DNA from: Paralithodes platypus
Taxonomy: Eukaryota; Arthropoda; Malacostraca; Decapoda; Lithodidae
Reading direction: 5' to 3'
DNA: 64,000 bases
Assembly: GCA_032716605.1 (NCBI GenBank)
Contig: CM064492.1
Span: 50,531,975-50,595,974 of the forward strand
Shown here: positions 34,271 to 45,642 of the stretch, one piece after another
Layout: each line of letters opens with the position of its first letter
How positions within the stretch are numbered: the stretch's first letter is position 1
Translations under genes and position numbers: made by a program
The notes under the pieces: model-generated
The model's input: only the letters and a program-made list of their open reading frames with translations
Database searches by the model: none
What the model was told of the DNA's origin: nothing

Positions 34271-34453
34271 ATGACCTCTAACTTCTGTAACACAAAAGGG
34301 GCTAGAGCAAATGAACAGTTAATTTCCACACCTATTCCCTAGCCAAGTCTTCTTATTTGGTAGAAATATGCGCTCGATTACTCTAGTCCTTTTTGAGTTA
34401 TGAGAGGTTATAGGTTACGATTTCTGCCCAACCTAGAATGAACAGACTATAGT
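34270..34453. mobile_element. Family D palindromic repeat (single arm)
   Basis: ctctagtcctttttgagtta, ggttacgatttctgcccaac and ctagaatgaacagactatag match the right arm of 53410-53636. At 34434-34435 it has plain TA where 53614-53620 has TACTGTA. Confidence 0.75.
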
Positions 34454-34552
34454 ACCAGGCTAGCAGCTGGTGTCAACAGGCTAGTAGGAATAAGGAATAG
34501 GGAAGTGTAAGGTATTTTTTGGAATGGAAGAAAAAGCTTTAGGCATTGAATA

Positions 34553-34920
34553 TTAAGGGGAGATGGGCTGTTTTTCTGGTCCCCTTTCTTGCTCATGCTT
34601 ATCCCCATTAGTTTTGATATTCTAAGACGTTTGCCCCATTACTTTGTCGATTGTAAGACCTTTCGCCTATGTCTTAGTCAATATTAAGACCTTTCATGCC
34701 CTTCAGGTGTCGAATTTTTTCCCTGGCGAGCGATAGCGAGCCTGTAAATGTGGAGGAACCGGCCTTTGGTCGTGACCATTTTCTATCAAAAAATGCAAAA
34801 AAAAATCTCGAAGGGGGATGTAATGTATGTTTTTTTAAAGTTTGATGGAGGTCTAGGGAGGAAACTAAAAACATTAGTGAATATATAAATAAATAGACCC
34901 CAAAAATTAACCACTGTCCA
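34553..34920 (+). mobile_element. TTAA MITE, family B
   Basis: Starts at TTAA 34553-34556 (TTAAGGGGAGATGGGCTG), internal cctggcgagcgatagcgagc, right end aaccactgtcc without its CCCCTTAA. Confidence 0.8.
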
Positions 34921-35024
34921 AAACCCAACCAATACCAAACATCCAACAACCAATACAAAAAGTAAGTTCCAGGCCAACACTACTCCTCCCCCCCCCCCCC
35001 CACACACACACACGGGCTGAGTAC

Positions 35025-35105
35025 AAAGCCATGTTGGGCGGGCGGAACACGGGCGGCGGCAGTATTGGGAAGAGGGCCGGGAAATATCTGGGGGCGGCCA
35101 CCAGC
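35025..35105. other. Short GC-rich island
   Basis: gggcgggcggaacacgggcg and ggcggcagtattgggaagag in otherwise AT-rich DNA. It abuts the family D array on its right. No ORF of note. Confidence 0.4.
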
Positions 35106-35640
35106 TGTATATTGGACTATACCTTGTTCCAAAATGGTCGTCTAGAAATCGTGAACCCTAACCTCTACAGTACAACTCAAAAAAGGGTTTGACCAAAATG
35201 AATGGGGTTCAAATTTCCGTCCAGACATCGTGAACCATAACCTCTACAACTCAAAAAGGGCTAGGACAAAACTAATGGGTTCGAAATTTCCATCCTGTTC
35301 CTAATTGGTCGTCCAGAAATCTTGAACCATACCCTCTACAACTCAAAAAAGGAATTGACCAAAATTAATGGGCTTCAAATTTCCACCCTGTTCCAAATTG
35401 GAGAAATCGTGAACCCTAACCTCTACAACTCAAAAAAGGGCTATAACAAATGGGGTTCAAATTTCTACCCTGTTCCAAATTAGTAGTCTAGAAATCGTGA
35501 ACCCTAACCTCTACAACTCAAAAAAAGGGCTAGAACAAATGGGCTGCAAATGTCCACACCTATTCCCTGGCTGACCCTTCCCAAATGGTAGAAATATTAG
35601 TTCGATTATTCTAGTCGTTTGTGAGTTATGGAGATTAATG
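35105..35640. repeat. ~90-bp tandem array related to family D
   Basis: Units of gaaatcgtgaaccctaacct, ctacaactcaaaaaagggct and gttcaaatttccaccctgtt repeat five to six times at about 80-105 bp. The first unit has ctctacagtacaactc where four others (TA at 35245, 35337, 35424, 35512) have ctctacaactc. Confidence 0.85.
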
Positions 35641-35865
35641 TTCAAGAGTTTAGGACTGCTTACTTGGAACAGGTATACTTCACAAGAATAGTATGTGTAT
35701 GTGTATATTTGTGAACAAAACCTGTAAGCATAACATATTTTAAACTTAGCAACAACCAAAAATACAAATAAGAAAGTAAATAAATAAATACAATACATTG
35801 TAATATACCGACTAGGTAAATCAATGTACAAAATACGATAACAGTAAAATCAGGAGAGTTGAGAG

Positions 35866-36030
35866 TTAAGGGGAAGTTTTTGTTTGTTTCAGGACTCAAT
35901 TCTGCCTCATGTTTAGCCGCATTAGTTTGGCGATTTTATGATTGTTAGCCCCTTTCTTTGTCAATATTAAGACCATTCGCGCAATTTTGATGTCGATCTC
36001 TTCCTGGCGAGCGATAGCAAACCTAACAAA
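35866..36030 (+). mobile_element. TTAA MITE family B, truncated
   Basis: TTAAGGGGAAGTTTTTG at 35866, then attagtttggcgattttatg and tcctggcgagcgatagcaaa, where it stops. Confidence 0.7.
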
Positions 36031-36287
36031 CTTTAATGTAATATATTTAGGTTTCAAATAACGATACCGAACACATTTTTATAACATGCCAATCATTAGT
36101 TCTCAAGATACTTTGCGACCAAACAGACAGGCACACACAAGCACATTTGGGTAAAACTAAAAACACTACCATTACCCTTCACCCCTCCGGCGGCGCACAG
36201 GGTAAAACAAAGAGAAAACTGTGGAGGGAAAAGGATGGAAGGGAAGAACATACTAAAAACATGAACAATGAATGTAGTGGCCGGGTA

Positions 36288-36327
36288 TGAGAGAGAGAGC
36301 GCGAGAGATAGATAGATAGATAGATAG

Positions 36328-36360
<33 letters not shown>

Positions 36361-36452
36361 TATTGATAGAGATATAGAGATAGATATAGATATAGAGATA
36401 GATAGATATATAGATAGATAGATAAATAGATAGAGAGAGAGAGAGAGAGAGC
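36288..36452. repeat. (GATA)n/(GA)n array at CR1 3' end
   Basis: gataga runs mixed with GA runs, directly adjoining the 3' end of the CR1-like LINE 36456-42380. Confidence 0.95.
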
Positions 36453-36629
36453 GCGAGTACAAAGGAGTACAAAGGAAATCAAGCAACAACAGTTCTAGTG
36501 ACCCTTCTAGGCTGCTTGTCCTCCAAAACACTGAGGATCAAGTGTCCAAACAGTGGTTTAGAGTGGGTAAGGGAACATTGGAAAGGGAACTACTGCCCTG
36601 GAACTAATGTCCGTGGCAGGACTAGGAAT

Positions 36630-39558
36630 TTAGTAGGGGACATATGGGTTAGTAACTGAGGGGAGGATAAAATAAAGTGATTCATTTACAAACGCAGTCA
36701 GTCGCGGGTTTGATGCGAGATATTTGTCTAAGCGGAGTTTAAATGAATCAACGGTGCTGCAGTCTATAACGTCTCGGGGAAGCCCATTCCACAAGTTGAC
36801 AACTCGATTGAAGAAGAAATTCTTAGATTCGTGTGAATTAAAAGATTTACCAATAATTTTGCAACCGTTTCCCCGCGTGTAATTAGATTGGTCGATAGTG
36901 AAGTACTTACTACAGTTCATATTGTCGATGCCTTTGATGATTTTGAACACTTGAATTAAGTCACCTCTTAATCTGCGCTGGGTTAAAGGTAATAGATTTA
37001 ATTCTCTAAGACGCTCTTCGTATGGTTTGTTCTTTAGGCTAGGTATCATTTTGGTAACTCTACGTTGAACTCATTCTAGCTTGTTTATGTCTTTTTGGTA
37101 ATAAGAGCACCAGCATTGAACGCAGTATTCCAGAAGAGGGCGGACTAAGGAATTGTAAAGTGTTAGGATAACGTCTTTGGATTTATGCTCAAGTGACCTG
37201 CCTATAAAGCCAATTATTTTGTTTGCCTTCTTAACAACTTCTGAACATTGTTGACTCGGTTTTAGGTTACTCGATATTGTTACTCCCAGATCGGTTTCTC
37301 TGTTTACATTCTTAAGCTGAGTGCCATTCATCGAATAGTTTGCTTTCTCATTTAGGTATCCGATATGTAGTACTTTACATTTATCCGCATTGAAACTCAT
37401 TTGCCAAATTTGGGCCCAATGTGACAATTTATCTAGATTGTGTTGCATATCGTCAACTTGATCTTTTGAGAGTACGCTATTTGCAATTTTTGTATCGTCA
37501 GCAAATTTTGAGATTGTACAGGTGAGACCCTCATCTATGTCGTTGATGTAAATTAGAAAGAGAATTGGTCCTAGTACCGATCCCTGGGGTACCCCGCTAC
37601 TTACATTGATCCATTTAGATGCCTTACCGTTTATGACTACTCTTTGCTTTCTGTCGCTGAGCCAATTTTCTATCCATTTCAACACACCGTCTTGTATTCC
37701 ATGCGCTTTTAGTTTTAGTAGTAAACGTTTGTGGGGAACTTTGTCAAAGGCCTTTTGAAAATCAAGGTATATAATATCTACAGCTTTACTCTCATCGTAG
37801 AGGTTGAGGATATCGTGGAAGAAGTCTAAGAGGTTTGTTAAACAGGAACGTTTTTTACGAAAGCCGTGTTGAGTATCTTTAAGTATGTTATTTTCCTCTA
37901 AGTGATTTACGAGTCTGTCTCTTATGACCGTTTCTAGCATTTTACATACAACTGAGGTTAAGCTAATTGGACGATAGTTACTGGGTAGGGATTTGCTGCC
38001 TTTTTTTAATATCGGTGTTACGTTGGCTATCTTCCACTGATCAGGCATAGTTCCAGACTGCAAGGATTTATTGAATAGTAATGTCAGTGGTTAGGAGAGC
38101 TCATCCTTAGCTTCCTTTAGAACTCTAGGCGAGATTGTATCAGGTCCAGGCGTTTTATTTACCTTGAGTTTATCTAAACAATTCAATACTTCTCTCTCTG
38201 TAACGGTGATATTGCTTAGAACATCTGAATTATCAATCTGAATTGGCGATGGTGTAGGGATATCACTGAGGTCTTCTGTTGTAAAAACTGATGCAAAGAA
38301 GGTATTGAGGGCATTACTCATTTGTACTTCGTCTTTGGTGTATTCTCCATTTTCATCGACTAACGGTCCAAGTAAAAGTTGAAGTAACTACTTTTTTCTT
38401 TCTGATATAACTATAGAATTCTTTCGAGTTTGTTTTACTTTGATTCGCAATATGTAACTCTAGGGTCTTTTTACTTTGCTTAATTAACTCTTTGGCTTTG
38501 CGTCGTAGCTCTACAAATTTCACCCGTTCTTCGTCATTTTGTGAGGATTTTAATCTATCATTAGCAAATTTTTTAGCAAGCAGGCAATTTGAAATATCTT
38601 TATTCCACCATTTGGGCTTATTATTAGGGCCTGGACGCCGTATTTTCGATGGTATGCAGTCTTGCACTGCTTTTAGGTAAGTGGTTTCGAATAACTTCCA
38701 AGATGTATATATGTCGTTATTGTTAATTAAAAAGCTCCAGTCAGTTTCTTTAAGCTTTGATTTAAGTTTTTGAAAGTTTGCTTTCTTGAAATTAGGGACT
38801 TTTTCGATGCTACTATTTGGTTCGTTACTAGTAAAGTTTAAAGTGAAAGTTATCGTACGATGGTCGCTGTTACTGAATTCATCACCAACATTCAAATTCT
38901 CTATTAATTCTTCTTGTGTTGCAAGTACAATGTCAAGAACATTATTACCACGGGTCGGTGTTCGAACAAATTGATAAAGCGAACTCTCTTGCAAGTTCAT
39001 ATACAAGTCATGTCCGGAGTGTGAAGTAAGAGTATCGCCCCACTTGGTCACAGCTAAATTAAAGTCGCCAAAAAATACGGTATCTTGTGAGTTACTTACA
39101 TCTGCAATTTGTTCATAAATTTCTCGGTCAGTTTGCACTGATTGAGCTGGAGGTCTGTATATTAATGCAAGTATTATTTTTGTACCTTTATTATTCTTTA
39201 TTAGCACAAAAGATGTGTCGACGTTCACAATTTGAGGTTTTGACAAGAGGGTCGGGTTAAGACTTTCTTTGATATAAAATAAAACGCTACCTCCATTTTT
39301 ATTTATTCGGCTTTTCTCAAACATTACATAACCGGGAAGTGAATACTCTGCTAAAAAGTCTCTATCTTCTGTATTGAGCCAAGATTCTGTTATACCAATC
39401 ACATCATAATTTTCAGTAAACACTAGTTCCTCTAAATCTGAAAATTTATTGCGTATGCTACGAGCGTTTGTATAGAAAACCTTTAAAGTTGCGGTTTTAG
39501 AACTCACAGAACGTTCTTTAATCAAATTTTTGGTTCTGGTCGGATCTACATTAAACAT
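36630..39558 (-). pseudogene. CR1-like ORF2 (endonuclease-RT), copy 1
   Basis: The endonuclease-reverse transcriptase polyprotein. EN motifs: YTNARSIRNK, ITESWLN, YRPP, FGDFNLAVTKWGD, SDHRTITFTL (SDH). RT: YRPISLTSVVCKMLE, TQHGFRKKRSCLTN, YLDFQKAFDKVPH (catalytic Asp), SSGVPQGSVLGPILFLIYIN, SKFADDTKIANS (FADD). Tail: RPLLEYCVQCWC and LRGDLIQVFKIIKGIDNMN. Against copy 2: a 4-nt insertion near 38370 shifts frame, a Lys codon is a stop at ~38090, and an Arg CGA codon is TGA at ~37069, a CpG-type transition. Otherwise ~900 codons are well preserved, so inactivation is recent. Confidence 0.9.
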
Positions 39559-39660
39559 TCATGGCTGTCATCGGTCCTCGGTCGTTATCCCTGGCGGTTT
39601 TGAATTTGGGTCGTGTTGGTGGAGCTTTATCCAAATTCGCGGTTCTTGACAGATTAGCAT

Positions 39661-40670
39661 TTAATTCCTTCGCAAGTTGCCGCCCTCGCTGTCTTCGGTC
39701 CTCCTTCCTGGTTGTCCTGTGCTGAGTCGATTTCTTCTCCGAAAATCCTTCACCGCATCGTTGAAAAGACGCCCAAAACGTGCTGCTCCCACCTGGTTCA
39801 GATGAACTTCATCGTCCGAAAACAAATAGTCATCGTAGTAGAAATTGTCCCAGGTATCGACGAATCCCACGTTTTCCTTCCTGCAGAGGTTTGCTAGACA
39901 ACGATTTGTGCTGGTGGCTATGTTGTAAAATCGGCTCTCTACACCAAGCCGGGGGACAATTGCTGAGACGATGATCCTTGATGACTTCTCCTTAAACGAC
40001 TTGATCAGCTGCTGGTACTTTAAAAGCAAATCTTCCGACTGGGTTCGCTGTACATCGTTGGATCCAACGTGGATGACGTACATTGTATTAGCAGGGGCCA
40101 GCTTAGATACTTCGTCAACTGCAGCAACTACGTCGTCCACACCACCACCAGGGATACAAAAACGCTTCCTGGTCGTAGGTGCTCTGGCGTAGAACTCTGT
40201 GAGCTGACTACTTATCATCGAGTCTCCCACGAGCCGGACTTCTTCTATTTCCGCTTCGTCATCTGAGTCTGTGAGTATCTGGAAGCGGTTTTGACACTCG
40301 GTAATCGGTATGGGTTTCCTTGTCTTGGGGCAAACGTTGTTCCTCACGACACGGAAGTTGTCTTGAGGGGGAAGAGAGTCACTATTTGTTTCTTGAGTAT
40401 CGGAAACATCAGCTGAAATGGCTACTGCAGGCGTTGAATTGTTGGTGGAGTTGCGGTGACAATTGAAGTTTGTGGTACTCCAACGTTGAGTGTTACAAAC
40501 TCTTGGAGTGATTCCAGCTTCATGGTGAGGACGTTGATCTTGTTGTAGGCTTCATCTAATTTCACTGTCAAATTCTCTCGTTGCTGGCAGAGACGGCAGA
40601 CTTGAAGATTGACAGTAGCAAACATGGACTCACCAAACTACCGGCGCAGTTCATACAAGTGCGAGGCATG
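39661..40670 (-). pseudogene. CR1-like ORF1 with esterase domain, copy 1
   Basis: Expected start ATG at 40670 (MPRTCMNCAG). A 1-nt deletion relative to copy 2 shifts frame within the first 15 codons; the frame 40625-40422 keeps VCRLCQQRE and the following coiled-coil-like helix, then stops. The C-terminal frame 40347-39661 holds an SGNH/GDSL-type esterase domain: VGDSMIS (Ser), HVGSNDV (Asn), DEVHLN (Asp-His). The proline-rich linker of copy 2 is mostly deleted. ORF1 proteins of CR1-like elements with an esterase domain are established; the role is probably RNA or membrane/lipid related, unresolved. Confidence 0.85.
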
Positions 40671-40748
40671 GTAACAGTCAGTTTCTTCAGATCACTTCAC
40701 TCACTTTAAAACACTTAACTCACTTTAAAACACTTCACTCACTTTAGA

Positions 40749-41000
40749 AACACTTCAACTGAAAGCAAATATGTTGAAATACACAAAAATAGGTTATCAG
40801 GGGTGATAGCCTAACCGAAAACAAAAAATTTGAGATACACAGAATTAGGCTTCCAGGGGCGATAGCCTAACCAAAAGTTTTTAAAAAATTGAAATACGCA
40901 CCAATAGGCTACCAGCGTTGAATAGCCTAACCGAAAATAATAAAATTGAAATACGCAGAAATAGTCTACCAGGTGTGATAACCTAACCTTAAACAAATAT
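40749..41000 (-). repeat. ~60-bp 5' UTR monomers of CR1 copy 1 (about 4)
   Basis: Units built on aaataggttatcaggggtga, tagcctaaccgaaaac and ttgaaatacgcag. The same monomer, in about 11 units, is found at the matching place in copy 2 (46884-47640). Confidence 0.85.
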
Positions 41001-41499
41001 ATATATATAACAGAATATGTAACTAAATATACAATCCACCAAATAGAGATTATATAAAAATAAAGTGTGACTGCACACAAAGGGTTAATATACTGTAGCA
41101 ACAGATGGACCTGGTGTCACTGTAGCCTAGTAAAGCAGTAGCCTACTCTTTTTAGATAAAAAAAAAAAAATGTATCAGTCAAAGGTTACTACAAGATCGT
41201 GCAAGCAACAACTAAAATTACAGATATATATAGCTACAGTAGGATACTAAATACAATATCTACTAGAGTTAATAAGAACAACAGATTGGCTGGCTATAGG
41301 CTAGGCTAGGTTTGGATTAGGTTAAAAGTTTGGCAGGTTGGGTTAGGCTAGGTTAGTTTGTACAAATACCACCCTTAGCTTAAAGTAAAATTAGTCTGAG
41401 GAGAAAAAGTCAAGAATATATCTAGGGGAAAAAGATAAATGAATGCACTTAAATTTACTACAAAATTGGCTGGAATTTAATATGTATAATCCCCCCCAA

Positions 41500-41608
41500 A
41501 AAAGTTTGGGTCAATATTTACGAGTCACACCACAGCTGGAATCTCATTTCTAATGGTAGTTTTGGGTTCCTATCATTCTAGTTTCATCACTATATACTTT
41601 TTATCCAC

Positions 41609-41654
<46 letters not shown>

Positions 41655-41940
41655 CATTAACCTAACCTAAAAACCTAACCTAACCAAAATGTATTTGGGG
41701 GGTATTTGGGGCTATTAGGTTAGGTTAGGTTAGGTTAGGTTAGGTTAGGTTAGGTTAGGTTTTTTGGTTAGGTTAATGCTAGGCTAAAAAAAAAAAAAAG
41801 CCAAGAAAAAAAAAAAATTCCGGTGGATAAAAAGTATATAGCAATGAAGCATAGAATGATAGGAACCCAAAAACTACCGTTAAAAATGAGATCCCAGTTG
41901 TGGTGTGACTCGTAAATATTGACCAAAGTTTGTTTACAAA
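41500..41940. mobile_element. Fold-back element with (TTAGG)n centre
   Basis: A palindrome. The left arm (about 41507-41690) reads gtcaatatttacgagtcaca, then agtttcatcactatatactt and a 40-nt T run (41613-41652), then agcattaacctaacc. The right arm (about 41756-41935) is its complement with about 10% mismatch. The loop contains about nine TTAGG repeats (41715-41761), with CCTAA repeats in the left arm. It lies in the 5' UTR of CR1 copy 1 and is absent from copy 2, so it is an insertion. Some upstream sequence (41285-41500) also lacks a copy 2 counterpart. Confidence 0.8.
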
Positions 41941-42377
41941 ATGGCGTCGGCGTTCGTTCCTGTAGGCAGGTTAGTTAGTACACAATATTGTTTACTAGCA
42001 AATTAATATGCAAAGCTTTACTTACATACAAGGCAGTTAAATTGATACTTACTACAGTAGGTAATGGGTAAAACTAGGGGCTACGATTTTATATCAAATA
42101 AGAAGAGAGCGTTTGTTTACAAAACAAAACAAACAAAGAACAACAGATGGCGCTAGTGGCGCCCTGTCCGAGCAGGAGTCTTGTGATAAACACAAAGTTT
42201 ATCAGTCAATACACTGCGAAATATCGTGCAGTGTTACTTACTAAGCTACAGGATGGTTAAACGTGCTCTTAACCACCTTTAATGCACAAGAATGAAGAGG
42301 ATGAGTAGTTAATACTCAAATTATGATCGATATCGGGAGAGCGTTGACAGAGCGTCTGCAGCGTCTGGCGGTAGCGA

Positions 42378-42378
<1 letters not shown>

Positions 42379-42441
<63 letters not shown>
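42379..42441. repeat. (GA)n between the two CR1-like LINEs
   Basis: Perfect GA run separating the inferred 5' end of copy 1 from the 3' end of copy 2. Confidence 0.95.
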
Positions 42442-42681
42442 AGAGAGAGATAAACAGATAGTACAAAGGAGTACAAAGGAAATCAAGCAACAACAGATCT
42501 AGTGACCCTTCTAGGTTGCTTGTCCTCCAAAACACTGAGGATCAAGTGTCCAAACAGTGGTTTAGAGTGGGTAAGGGAACATTGGAAAGGGAATTACTGC
42601 CCTGGAACTAATGTCCGTGGCAGGATTAGGAAGTTAGTAGGGGACAGATGGGTTAGTAACTGAGGGGGGGATAAAATAAAG

Positions 42682-45559
42682 TTATTCATTTACAAACGCA
42701 GTCAGTCGCGGGTTTGATGCGAGATATTTGTCTAGGCGGAGTTTAAATGAATCAACGGTGATGCAGTCTATAACGTTTCGGGGAAGCCCATTCCACAAGT
42801 TGACAACTCGATTGAAGAAGAAATTCTTAGATTCGTGTGAGTTAAAAGATTTACCAATAATTTTGCAACCGTTTCCCCGCGTGTAATTAGATTGGTCGAT
42901 AGCGAAGTACTTACTACAGTTCATATTGTCGATGCCTTTGATGATTTTGAACACTGAATTAAGTCACCTCTTAATCTGCGCTGGGTTAAAGGAAATAGAT
43001 TTAATTCTCTAAGACGCTCTTCGTATGGTTTGTTCTTTAGGCTAGGTATCATTTTGGTAACTCTACGTTGAACTCGTTCTAGCTTGTTTATATCTTTTTG
43101 GTAATAAGGGCACCAGGATTGAACGCAGTATTCCAGAAGAGGGCGGACTAATGAATTGTAAAGGGTTAGGATAACTTCTTTGGATTTATGCTCAAATGAC
43201 CTGCCTATAAAGCCAATTATTTTGTTTGCCTTCTTAACAACTTCTGAACATTGTTGACTCGGTTTTAGGTTACTCGATATTGTTACTCCCAGATCGGTTT
43301 CTCTGTTTACATTCTTAAGCTGAGTGCCATTCATCGAATAGTTTGCTTTCTCATTTAGGTATCCGATATGTAGTACTTTACATTTATCCGCATTGAAACT
43401 CATTTGCCAAATTTGGGCCCAACATGACAATTTATCTAGATTGTGTTGCATATCGTCAACTTGTTCTTTTGAGAGTACGCTATTTGCAATTTTTGTATCG
43501 TCAGCAAATTTTGAGATTGTACAGGTGAGACCCTCATCTATGTCGTTGATGTAAATTAGAAAGAGAATTGGTCCTAGTACCGATCCCTGGGGTACCCCGC
43601 TACTTACATTGGTCCATTTTGATGCCTTACCGTTTATGACTACTCTTTGCTTTCTGTCGCTGAGCCAATTTTCTATCCATTTCAACACACCGTCTTGTAT
43701 TCCATGCGCTTTTAGTTTTAGCAGTAAACGTTTGTGGGGAACTTTGTCAAAGGCCTTTTGAAAATCAAGGTATATAATATCTACAGCTTTACTCTCATCG
43801 TAGAGGTTGAGGATATCGTGGAAGAAGTCTAACAGGTTTGTTAAACAGGAATGTTTTTTACGAAAGCCGTGTTGAGTATCTTTAAGTATGTTATTTTCCT
43901 CTAAGTGATTTACGAGTCTGTCTCGTATGACCGTTTCTAGCATTTTACATACAACTGAGGTTAAGCTAATTGGACGATAGTTACTGGGTAGGGATTTGCT
44001 GCCTTTTTTGAATATCGGTGTTACGTTGGCTAGCTTCCACTGATCGGGCATAGTTCCAGACTGCAAGGATTTATTGAATAGTAATGTCAGTGGTTTAGAG
44101 AGCTCATCCTTAGCTTCCTTTAGAACTCTAGGCGAGATTGTATCAGGTCCTGGCGTTTTATTAACCTTGAGTTTATCTAAACAATTCAATACTTCTCTCT
44201 CTGTAACGGTGATATTGCTTAGAACATCTGAATTATCAATCTGAATCGGCGATGGTGTAGGGATATCACTGAGGTCTTCTGTTGTAAAAACTGATGCAAA
44301 GAAGGTATTGAGGGCATTACTCATTTGTTCTTCGTCTTTGGTGTATTCTCCATTTTCATCGACTAACGGTCCAACAGTTGAAGTAACGACTTTTTTCTTT
44401 CTGATATAACTATAGAATTCTTTCGGGTTTGTTTTACTTTGATTCGCAATATGTAACTCTAAGGTCTTTTTACTTTGCTTAATTAACTTTTTGGCTTTGC
44501 GTCGTAGCTCTACAAATTTCAGCCGTTCTTCGTCATTTTGTGAGGATTTTAATCTATCATTAGCAAATTTTTTAGCAAGCAGGCAGTTTGAAATATCTTT
44601 ATTCCACCATTTGGGCTTATTATATGGCCTGGACGCCGAGTTTTCGATGGTATGCAGTCTTGCACTGCTTTTAGGTAAGTGGCTTCGAATAACTTCCAAG
44701 ATGTATTTATGTCGTTATTGTGAATTAAAAAGCTCCAGTCAGTTTCTTTAAACATAGCTCTAAGTTTATGGAAGTTTGCTTTCTTGAAATTAGGGACTTT
44801 TTCGATGCTACTATTTGGTTCGTTACTAGTAAACTTTAAAGTGAAAGTTATCGTACGATGGTCGCTGTTACTGAATTCATCACCAACATTCAAATTCTCT
44901 ATTAATTCTTCTTTTGTTGCAAGTACAATGTCAAGAACGTTATTACCACGGGTCGGCGTTCCAACAAATTGATAAAGCGAACTCTCTTGCAAGTTCGTAT
45001 ACAAGTCATGTCCGGAGTGTGAAGTAAGAGTATCGCCCCACTTGGTCACAGGTAAATTAAAGTCACCAAAAATTACGGTATCTTGTGAGTTACTTACATC
45101 TGCAATTTGTTCGTAAATTTCTCGGTCAGTTTGCACTGATTGAGCTGGAGGTCTGTATATTAATGCAAGTATTATTTTGGTACCTTTATTATTCTTTATT
45201 AGCACAAAAGATGCGTCGACGTTCACAATTTGAGGTTTTGACACGAGGGTAGGGTTAAGACTTTCTTTGATATAAAGTAAAACGCCACCTCCATTTCGAT
45301 TTATTCGGCTTTTCTCAAACATTACATAACCGGGAAGTGAATACTCTGCTAAAAAGTCTCTATCTTCTGTATTGAGCCAAGATTCTGTTATGCCAATCAC
45401 ATCATAATTTTCTGTAAACACTAGCTCCTCTAAATCTGAAAATTTATTGCGTATGCTACGAGCGTTTGCATAGAAAACCTTTAAATTTGTTATTTTAGAA
45501 CTCACGGAACGCTCTTTAATAATATTTTTGGTTCTTGTCGGATCTACATTTATGTTCAT
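42682..45559 (-). pseudogene. CR1-like ORF2 (endonuclease-RT), copy 2, two 1-nt deletions
   Basis: The EN domain in the first ~230 codons: VFYANARSIRNKFSDLEE, ITESWLNTEDRDF, GGGVLLYIKES, YRPPAQS, FGDFNLPVTKWGD, LDIVLATKEE, NSDHRTITFTL. RT: WKLANVTPIFKKGSKSLPSN, TQHGFRKKHSCLTN, IIYLDFQKAFDKVPHKR, SSGVPQGSVLGPILFLIYIN, SKFADDTKIAN; catalytic Asp and FADD are intact. The tail has LEYCVQSWCPYYQKDINKLE and RLRGDLIQ. Copy 1 shows the two defects here: a lost base near 44623 (tattatatggcc against tattattagggcc) and another near 42955 (aacactgaat against aacacttgaat). Everything else is open, so activity was probably lost recently. Confidence 0.92.
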
Positions 45560-45642
45560 GGCTGTCCTCGGTCCTCGCTGTCTTCGGTCCTTATCGCTGG
45601 TGGTCCTCGGTTTCCTCTGTTTTTTTCTTGGCGTTGGATGAT

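Larger units (their letters stand above)
36456..42380 (-). mobile_element. CR1-like LINE, copy 1 (long, inactivated)
   Basis: Minus strand. From 5' (42380) to 3': a 5' UTR (about 42380-40671) interrupted by a ~650-bp insertion (about 41285-41935) and including four ~60-bp monomers (40749-41000), a broken ORF1, ORF2, and a ~190-bp 3' UTR ending in tcctttgtactcctttgtac next to a GATA/GA array. Sequence near 42185-42370 (gtttatcagtca, ggttaaacgtgctcttaacc, atactcaaattatgatcg) matches 48025-48170 upstream of copy 2, which places the 5' end near 42380. The boundary is therefore inferred from the pair. Confidence 0.75.
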
